Source of the DNA: JBFIHZ01 sp041601535
Lineage (GTDB): Bacteria; Pseudomonadota; Gammaproteobacteria; Xanthomonadales; SZUA-36
Direction of reading: 5' to 3'
DNA: 6,980 bases
NCBI GenBank assembly: GCA_041601535.1
Contig: JBFIHZ010000217.1
Span: forward strand, 1-6,980
The notes beneath the pieces were generated by a model. The model had not been told where the DNA came from, ran no database searches, and worked only from the letters and a program-made list of their open reading frames with translations. Positions 1-4,593 of the stretch are shown in pieces. Position 1 is the stretch's first letter. Every line of letters begins with the position of its first letter. Made by a program: the position numbers and the translations under genes.

Positions 1-591
1 GTGCCGTTTCACGTGATCGAACAGGACACCTACAGCGTGGTGCGCCGCGTCATTCCCGAAGGCAAGACCACGTGCGGGCTGTGCTCACGCCTACGCCGCG
101 GCGCGCTGTACAATTTCGCCAGCCAGCACGGTATTACCCGCATTGCGCTGGGCCACCACCGGGATGACATCATCGAAACCCTGTTCCTGAACCTGTTCAA
201 TGGCGGCCGTATCAAGGCCATGCCGCCCAAGCTGTTGTCTGATGACGGCGAGCATGTGGTAATCCGCCCGCTGGCCTATTGCAGCGAGGACGACATCAAC
301 CGCTATGCCGCGGCCCGCCAGTTCCCCATCATTCCCTGCGACCTGTGCGGCACACAGCCCAATCTGCAGCGCCAGGCCATCAAGGAGATGCTCGGCACCT
401 GGAAACGCAAGCACCCGGGCCGGGTGGAGAACATTTTCCGCGCCATCGGCAATGTCTCGCCGTCGCAACTGGCAGATCATGAACTGTTTGATTTTCGCAG
501 CCTGGGTGATGCGCAGGATACCCAGTCCGGCCAGGCCGACTGGCTGAGGCTGCAGGACCGCGCACGCCGCAACACCACAGCCGCCAACTGA
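1..591 (+). CDS. ttcA: tRNA 2-thiocytidine(32) synthetase TtcA, C-terminal part (5' end cut by window)
   Basis: TtcA is a cytoplasmic iron-sulfur enzyme that thiolates cytidine 32 of certain tRNAs using ATP. The window opens inside the gene. The 196 visible residues match the middle and end of the family, and about 110 N-terminal residues, including the PP-loop SGGKDS motif, lie outside. Visible hallmarks are TTCGLCSRLRRG (Cys25 and Cys28 of the visible part), GHHRDDIIETLFLN, MPPKLLSDDG, and IIPCDLCGTQPNLQRQ (Cys113, Cys116). In E. coli TtcA the equivalent CxxC pair and one later Cys bind the cluster. The tail NVSPSQLADHELFDF is also family-typical. The first codon, GTG, is an internal Val and not a start. 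The reading frame is intact to TGA at 589-591. A binding-protein gene follows after 32 bases, with no obvious terminator, so read-through is possible. Identification is strong; only the 5' end is missing. Confidence 0.95.
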   Translation: MPFHVIEQDTYSVVRRVIPEGKTTCGLCSRLRRGALYNFASQHGITRIALGHHRDDIIETLFLNLFNGGRIKAMPPKLLSDDGEHVVIRPLAYCSEDDINRYAAARQFPIIPCDLCGTQPNLQRQAIKEMLGTWKRKHPGRVENIFRAIGNVSPSQLADHELFDFRSLGDAQDTQSGQADWLRLQDRARRNTTAAN

Positions 592-623
592 ATTTCCTTT
601 TTGCACTTAATGGGGTATGCACC

Positions 624-1730
624 ATGGATCGAAGAAAATTTGTTGCCACCGCTGGCCTGGCCGGCACCGCTGGCGTGCTCGGCGCCTGCCAGCCGGGAAC
701 CGGTCAGAATGCATCCGGCGGCGATGGTTCTTCCTACGACCAGACCTTTGAATGGAAAATGGTCACCACCTGGCCGCGGGACTTTCCCGGCCTTGGCGCC
801 GGTGCGCGGCGGCTGGCAGAAATCATCGGGCGCATGAGCAATGGCCGCCTGAGCATCAAGGTGTATGGCGGCGGTGAACTGGTGCCACCCCTGGAAGTGT
901 TCTCCGCGGTGCGCCAGGGCACGGCCGAAATGGGCCACGGCGCGGCCTACTACTGGCGTGGCCATGTCAAATCCGGCCAGATATTCACCGGCATCCCGTT
1001 TGGCCTGACCGGCCATGAACTGATGGGCTGGTTCTACTATGGCGGTGGCATGGAGCTGTACCACAAGGCCTATGAACCACATGGACTGGTACCCTTTCCG
1101 GCCGGCAATTCCGGCACCCAGATGGGTGGCTGGTTCAACAAGGAAATCCGCTCCATCACCGACCTGCAGGGCCTGAAAATGCGCATCCCCGGTATCGGCG
1201 GCGAGGCCCTGGGGCGTGCTGGTGGCACGCCGGTCACGGTGCCAGGCTCGGAGGTGTTCACCGCGCTGCAGAGCGGTGTGGTGGACGCGGCGGAATGGGT
1301 TGGCCCGATGAATGACCGCGCCCTGGGCCTGTTCCAGGCCGCCCGCTATTACTATTACCCTGGCTGGCAGGAGCCGGGCAGCGCGCTGGAGTGCCTGGTC
1401 AACGCCAAGGCCTGGGCCGCCCTGCCGGATGATTTAAAGGAAATCGTGCGGGTAGCCTGCCAGGCCATCTCGGCCGACATGTACGCGGAATTCGAGGCCA
1501 TGAATGGCTCGGCACTGGCGGCCATGATCACCGAGCACAATGTCGAAATGCGGGCCTTCCCCGATGACGTGCTGGCGGAACTGCGCAAACACACGTTTGC
1601 TATCATTGAAGAAATGGCAGCGGACGAGGCCATGTTTGCGGAAACCTGGGCTTCGTTCAAAACCTATATGCAAAACGTCAAACGCTGGACCGATGTGGGT
1701 GAACGGTATTACCTGAACCACAGGGGATAA
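624..1730 (+). CDS. TRAP transporter solute-binding protein, DctP family, TakP-like
   Basis: This is the periplasmic substrate-binding subunit of a tripartite ATP-independent (TRAP) transporter, 368 residues. The N terminus DRRKFVATAG is a twin-arginine-type leader, followed by a hydrophobic stretch and LGAC (residues 19-22), a plausible lipobox with Cys22. It may therefore be a Tat-exported lipoprotein. The body follows the 2-oxoacid-binding protein TakP of Rhodobacter closely, as recalled from memory: FPAGNSGTQMGGWF, LKMRIPG, DAAEWVGP and YYYYPGWQEPG. Gln166, Arg187, Glu224-Trp225 and Glu250 fall where TakP places its ligand- and cation-binding residues. The conserved Arg normally contacts the substrate carboxylate, which suggests a 2-oxoacid or a related monocarboxylate; the exact substrate is inference. 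The start at ATG 624 is supported by GGGG eight bases upstream and by the complete leader. The cognate large permease is probably the opposite-strand gene at 2211-3584. No DctQ gene adjoins it. Confidence 0.92.
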   Translation: MDRRKFVATAGLAGTAGVLGACQPGTGQNASGGDGSSYDQTFEWKMVTTWPRDFPGLGAGARRLAEIIGRMSNGRLSIKVYGGGELVPPLEVFSAVRQGTAEMGHGAAYYWRGHVKSGQIFTGIPFGLTGHELMGWFYYGGGMELYHKAYEPHGLVPFPAGNSGTQMGGWFNKEIRSITDLQGLKMRIPGIGGEALGRAGGTPVTVPGSEVFTALQSGVVDAAEWVGPMNDRALGLFQAARYYYYPGWQEPGSALECLVNAKAWAALPDDLKEIVRVACQAISADMYAEFEAMNGSALAAMITEHNVEMRAFPDDVLAELRKHTFAIIEEMAADEAMFAETWASFKTYMQNVKRWTDVGERYYLNHRG

Positions 1731-1764
1731 CACAATAAGTGCCGGCCCCGGCCTGGATCCTGCG

Positions 1765-1776
1765 GGTGGCGCCACC
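1765..1776. repeat. perfect 12-bp palindrome upstream of the small membrane gene
   Basis: GGTGGCGCCACC reads the same on both strands. It lies five bases before the Shine-Dalgarno AAGGAG (1781-1786) of the gene starting at 1796. A second GC-rich inverted repeat, GCCGG-CC-CCGGC (1741-1752), lies just before it. Neither is followed by a T-run, so they do not look like an intrinsic terminator. They might be an operator, a short RNA hairpin, or a chance product of high GC. Function unknown. Confidence 0.35.
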
Positions 1777-1795
1777 TTGAAAGGAGCAGTCGATT

Positions 1796-2173
1796 ATGTA
1801 CCGCCTGATTCCCATGGTCATGGCCATCAGCCTGCTGGTGTTGGGCCTGTCTTACCTGTTGCAACCGGCGCGCTGGATACGCTTTATGCGCGGCATCATG
1901 CACGCGCCGGAAACCTTTTTTGGCGGCGCCCTGATCATGGTCGCGGCAGGCGTGGTGGTGGGTTACGGCTATAACAGCTGGCATGGCACCTGGCCTGTTT
2001 TTGTTACCGTCATGGGCTGGCTGATGGCTCTTGAAGGCGCGCTGATCCTGGTGTTTCCGGGATTTTTGCGGCTGTTTCAGAACCTGTCGGATGGGTTTCT
2101 GACGCTGTACCTGCGCATCGGCGGCCTGCTGCTGGCCACGCTGGGTGCCTTGCTGTGGTACTTTCTGGCCTAG
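1796..2173 (+). CDS. small four-helix inner-membrane protein, apparent tandem YjeT/DUF2065-like duplication
   Basis: A 125-residue, strongly hydrophobic protein of unknown function. Hydrophobic segments lie near residues 4-23, 42-58, 66-87 and 104-124. There is no cleavable signal and no large soluble domain. ATG 1796 has AAGGAG nine bases upstream. The two halves resemble each other: G17 to P24 and G81 to P88 have the same seven-residue spacing, each is followed by an aromatic/basic linker (WIRFM; FLRLF), then GG (43-44; 109-110) starting the next helix. Each half resembles the small two-helix YjeT (DUF2065) family, with its EG...P pattern then an amphipathic linker then GG. That kinship is inferred by eye. 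It lies 65 bases after the TRAP binding protein, where a DctQ small permease would often be encoded. However, it is shorter than usual for DctQ (about 160-200 residues) and I see no DctQ signature. It converges on dctM with 37 bases between the stops. Confidence 0.75.
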   Translation: MYRLIPMVMAISLLVLGLSYLLQPARWIRFMRGIMHAPETFFGGALIMVAAGVVVGYGYNSWHGTWPVFVTVMGWLMALEGALILVFPGFLRLFQNLSDGFLTLYLRIGGLLLATLGALLWYFLA

Positions 2174-2210
2174 CTCGCAGCGGGCATGGTGGAAGGCTGC
2201 CAGCCCGGCC

Positions 2211-3584
2211 TCAGGAATAAATCAGATCCGGCAGCCAGGTCACCAGCGACGGCCACACCGCAAGCACCAGCAACATCAATAGCTGGATGGCGATAAAGGG
2301 CATCACTCCCTTGTACAGCGCAGACGTTTTCACCCGGTCCGGACACACACCACGCAAGTAGAACAGTGAAAAACCAAACGGCGGGGTGAGGAAGGAAGTC
2401 TGCAGGTTGATGGCAATCATCACCCCCAGCCACACCGGGTCCAGCCCCATGGCCATCAATACCGGCCCGACGATGGGCACCACCACAAAGGTGATCTCGA
2501 TAAAGTCCAGCACAAAACCCAGCAGGAACATCAGCAACATCACCAGCACCATCGCACTGACCACACCGCCCGGCAGGGCATGCAGGGCATCGGCGATCAT
2601 CTCGTCGCCACCAAAGCCGCGGAACACCAGGCTGAACAGCGATGCACCAATCAGTATCATGAACACCATGGTGGATACCGCCGCCGTGCGGTACACCACC
2701 TCGCGCAGGGTTTCCAGGGTCAGGTGGCGCTGGATTGCCGCCAGGATCATGGCACCCACCGCGCCCACGGCGGCCGCTTCGGTAGGCGTGGCCACGCCAG
2801 CCAGGATGGAACCCAGCACCGCAATGATCAGCATCAGCGGGCCGGCCATCAGCAGCATCACCCGGCCCAGACTGTCGCGCTCTTCTTCAGACTCCTTCAC
2901 GGCGGGCATCAGCGCCGGCCGGGCCCATGCCAGGATCAGCAGGTAGAGCGCGTACATGAATACCAGCGCCAGACCGGGTAACAGCGCGCCGGCAAACAGC
3001 TCACCCACCGACACGGTTTCGGGCGAATAACTGCCCATGCTCAGCTGGGCCTGCTGATAGGCATTCGACAGCACATCGGCCAGCATCACCAGCACGATGG
3101 AGGGCGGGATGATCTGCCCCAGCGTTCCGGAAGCGCATATCGTCCCGGTGGCCACCACCGGGTGATAGCCGCGGCCCAGCATGGTGGGAAGTGAAATCAG
3201 CCCCATGGTGACCACCGTGGCGCCGACGATGCCGGTACTGGCCGCCATCATCGCGCCGACCAGCACCACCGCCAAACCCAGGCCGCCGGGAATGTGGTGC
3301 ATCATGCGGGCCAGTGATTTCAGCAGATGATCGGCCACCTTGGAGCGTTCCAGCATCACGCCCATAAACACGAACACCGGCACGGCAATCAGGGTTTCGT
3401 TGGTCATGATGCCAAAAATGCGGTTGGGCAATGCGCCCAGAAACGCCGGGTCAAAGCTGCCGGTCAGGCTGCCAATGCCAGCAAAAATCAGCGCCACCCC
3501 GCCCAGTGTGAACGCCACCGGATAGCCCAGCATCAGGGCAGCGCCAATGGCCGCAAACAGGCCGAGTGACATCCAGACAGCCAT
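2211..3584 (-). CDS. dctM: TRAP transporter large permease subunit, DctM family
   Basis: A 457-residue integral inner-membrane protein, the ion-coupled transport channel of a TRAP system. Family hallmarks are GYPVAFTLGG (20-29), TNETLIAVPVFVFMG (61-75), ASTGIVGATVVTMGLI (115-130), ASGTLGQIIPPSI (151-163), ATPTEAAAVGA (265-275), LDFIEITFVVVPIVGPV (359-375) and NLQTSFLTPPFGFSLFYLRG (393-412). The whole length is hydrophobic, with about a dozen membrane segments. The polar stretch at about 174-195 fits the subfamily often annotated as mannitol/chloroaromatic or TakM-like. The length is normal for an unfused DctM; a fused DctQM would exceed 600 residues, so the small subunit is not hidden here. 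Start ATG 3584-3582 overlaps the stop of the carbonic anhydrase-like gene and has a strong GAGG site seven bases upstream inside that gene. No dctQ precedes it. It probably works with the binding protein at 624-1730. The substrate cannot be read from this subunit. Confidence 0.95.
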   Translation of the reverse strand: MAVWMSLGLFAAIGAALMLGYPVAFTLGGVALIFAGIGSLTGSFDPAFLGALPNRIFGIMTNETLIAVPVFVFMGVMLERSKVADHLLKSLARMMHHIPGGLGLAVVLVGAMMAASTGIVGATVVTMGLISLPTMLGRGYHPVVATGTICASGTLGQIIPPSIVLVMLADVLSNAYQQAQLSMGSYSPETVSVGELFAGALLPGLALVFMYALYLLILAWARPALMPAVKESEEERDSLGRVMLLMAGPLMLIIAVLGSILAGVATPTEAAAVGAVGAMILAAIQRHLTLETLREVVYRTAAVSTMVFMILIGASLFSLVFRGFGGDEMIADALHALPGGVVSAMVLVMLLMFLLGFVLDFIEITFVVVPIVGPVLMAMGLDPVWLGVMIAINLQTSFLTPPFGFSLFYLRGVCPDRVKTSALYKGVMPFIAIQLLMLLVLAVWPSLVTWLPDLIYS

Positions 3585-3596
3585 TAACTCCCCTCT
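3582..3596 (-). promoter_or_regulatory. TAATG stop/start overlap with embedded Shine-Dalgarno of dctM
   Basis: On the - strand the upstream gene ends AGAGGGGAGTTAATG: its stop TAA shares one base with the dctM ATG. The GAGG core (3595-3592) sits seven bases before the ATG, inside the last codons of the upstream gene. The arrangement fixes the dctM start and predicts translational coupling through re-initiation. Confidence 0.85.
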
Positions 3597-4159
3597 GGTC
3601 CGGTCCCGGCAGCCAGTGCCAGATAGCGATCTTTCAAACGCACATAATGTTCCGCGTTATAGCGCAGCATGGTGATCTGGTCCGTGGTCAGCGGCCGGGC
3701 CAGCCGCGCCGGATTGCCCCGCCACAGGGTCCCGCTGCTTACGCGCGTACCCGGAGTAACCAGTGCGCCGGCTGCAATCATGCAATCGTCTTCCAGCACT
3801 GCGCCGTCCATCACGATGGCCCCCATGCCGACCAGGCAGCGGTTGCCGATGGTACAGGCGTGCAGGATCGCGCCGTGCCCGATGGTGATGTCATCACCCA
3901 GCAGCAGAGGACCGCCCTCAGGCGAATAGGTGCCTTCGTGGGTGACGTGCAGCACGGCGGCATCCTGCACATTACAGCGTGCCCCGAGGCGGATATGATT
4001 CACATCACCGCGGATCACCGCCATCGGCCAAACCGAGCAATCATCGCCCAGTTCCACCGAGCCGCTGATGCTGGCCTGATCGGACAGGTATATGCGCTGC
4101 CCCAGGCGAGGCTGCGCGTACATGAAACGGTAGGTATTTTTGTTGTCAGAATCCGTCAC
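3584..4159 (-). CDS. gamma-carbonic anhydrase family protein (YrdA-like left-handed beta-helix)
   Basis: A hexapeptide-repeat protein of the gamma-carbonic anhydrase/YrdA family, probably a cytoplasmic trimer with metal sites between subunits. About 191 residues from GTG 4159. Typical segments are PRLGQRIYLSD, VWPMAVIRGDVNHIRLGAR, NVQDAAVLHVTHEG, IGHGAILHACTIGNRCLVGMGAIVMDGA and AEHYVRLKDRYL. His71, His95 and His100 (counted from GTG 4159) are in the positions of the three zinc/iron ligands. The family includes true carbonic anhydrases and proteins without shown activity, so catalysis is not assured. The start is uncertain: no candidate has a good Shine-Dalgarno. Alternatives are ATG 4123 (179 residues) and TTG 4198 (204 residues). 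GTG 4159 is preferred because similarity to YrdA and to Pseudomonas homologues seems to begin a few residues before the ATG. Its stop overlaps the dctM start (TAATG), so the two form one transcript, suggesting a shared role that is not otherwise known. Confidence 0.88.
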   Translation of the reverse strand: MTDSDNKNTYRFMYAQPRLGQRIYLSDQASISGSVELGDDCSVWPMAVIRGDVNHIRLGARCNVQDAAVLHVTHEGTYSPEGGPLLLGDDITIGHGAILHACTIGNRCLVGMGAIVMDGAVLEDDCMIAAGALVTPGTRVSSGTLWRGNPARLARPLTTDQITMLRYNAEHYVRLKDRYLALAAGTGPEGS

Positions 4160-4212
4160 AAGGCGCGATGTTAACACCGTTATCACGCGACGGGACAAAA
4201 TTACCAGCGATT

Positions 4213-4221
4213 TTATTCACA
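4213..4221 (+). promoter_or_regulatory. DnaA-box-like site TTATTCACA
   Basis: TTATTCACA fits the TTWTNCACA consensus for DnaA binding. It stands alone, about 35 bases left of the AT-rich tract and about 170 bases from the main cluster, in the same orientation as two of the boxes there. A single 9-mer of this kind can occur by chance. Confidence 0.45.
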
Positions 4222-4257
4222 GCGTGCGCCCAAACGGGAAATCATGGACTTAGCCCG

Positions 4258-4271
4258 TATTTCGTGAAATA
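4258..4271. repeat. inverted repeat TATTTC-GT-GAAATA
   Basis: A perfect six-base inverted repeat with a two-base centre, at the left edge of the AT-rich tract and upstream of the carbonic anhydrase-like gene. It has the size of a binding site for a dimeric regulator. No known regulator is recognised. Confidence 0.4.
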
Positions 4272-4319
4272 AAAATGCAATGTATCTTTTAGCTTATTGA
4301 TCTATATATCTTTATTGGC

Positions 4320-4336
4320 TTTGTAACATTTACAAA
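4320..4336. repeat. inverted repeat TTTGTAA-CAT-TTACAAA
   Basis: A perfect seven-base inverted repeat with a three-base spacer, at the right edge of the AT-rich tract. It is operator-like. The arms recall TyrR boxes (TGTAAA-N6-TTTACA), but the spacing is too short for that site. It could control either divergent unit. Confidence 0.45.
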
Positions 4337-4386
4337 ATAGACCGGTCGTTCCATGTTTGCCCGCATCCGCATGTGGGCCACGGCAG

Positions 4387-4421
4387 TTTCCCACATAGTT
4401 ATCCACAGGCTGTGTGGAAAA
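4387..4421. promoter_or_regulatory. cluster of three DnaA-box-like sequences
   Basis: TTATCCACA (4399-4407, + strand) is the exact high-affinity DnaA box. It is flanked by TTTCCCACA (4387-4395, + strand, one mismatch to TTWTNCACA, starting exactly 12 bases before it) and by TTTTCCACA on the - strand (4421-4413, perfect to TTWTNCACA). Three boxes in 35 bases next to an AT-rich tract resembles a replication origin, a DnaA-titrating or DnaA-reactivating site, or a DnaA-controlled promoter. Only the sequence matches are seen; binding is inferred. Confidence 0.6.
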
Positions 4422-4501
4422 CCTGGCCGAAACGGGTGCCGCCAAACGGTGTGGCCGCGCCATCCGCCGCAGAGCTGCCCGCCCGGTGGCCTCGGCCGCC
4501 C

Positions 4502-4530
4502 TTCTTATGCGGCCCGGCAACGTTTACAAT
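4502..4530 (+). promoter_or_regulatory. putative sigma70-type promoter of argS
   Basis: TACAAT (4525-4530) matches five of six bases of the -10 consensus. A weak -35, TTCTTA (4502-4507), lies 17 bases upstream. Transcription would begin near 4537, giving a leader of roughly 57 bases before GTG 4594. This supports that start over an upstream one. Confidence 0.35.
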
Positions 4531-4593
4531 AGCCCCCTTTTTGGACAACTGACGGACACCCGCGCCGCAACCGATCCTGACCCGGATTCACCT

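Larger units (their letters stand above)
4256..4340. other. AT-rich tract, possible DNA-unwinding or promoter region
   Basis: By direct count about 21 of 85 bases are G or C (25%), against roughly 60% for the window. It contains GATCTATATATCT (4299-4311), which matches 10 of 13 positions of the E. coli oriC 13-mer GATCTNTTNTTTT. It also contains the only obvious GATC of this part. It could be an unwinding element, an ordinary promoter for the leftward operon, or imported DNA. Confidence 0.6.
4160..4593. other. gene-free divergent intergenic region, oriC-like in composition
   Basis: No convincing gene lies between the carbonic anhydrase-like gene (leftward) and argS (rightward). The region holds, in order: a DnaA-box-like TTATTCACA (4213-4221), an AT-rich tract (4256-4340) with two inverted repeats, a cluster of three DnaA-box-like sequences (4387-4421), a GC-rich stretch (about 4422-4520), and a likely argS promoter with its leader. 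No tRNA or other structured RNA gene was recognised. Promoters for both flanking units must lie here or close by; none could be set confidently for the leftward unit. Confidence 0.7.

Noticed and set aside
1796..2173. Reading the 125-residue membrane protein as the missing DctQ subunit
   Set aside because: It has four helices like DctQ, but is short, lacks DctQ-like features and shows an internal two-helix duplication; kept as unknown.
2174..2210. Possible terminator between the convergent stops (GCAGC...GCTGC)
   Set aside because: Only a five-base stem with a 14-base loop and no T-run on either strand.
2386..2981. Open frames on the + strand opposite dctM
   Set aside because: Compositionally odd (Ser/Thr/Ile- or His/Gln-rich) mirror translations of a membrane protein gene, without ribosome sites or family likeness.
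4414..4593. Open reading frame extending argS upstream by 60 codons
   Set aside because: The extra segment is Arg/Ala/Pro-rich, has no ArgS similarity, overlaps the DnaA-box-like cluster and contains the likely -10 element. The homologous N terminus begins at GTG 4594.
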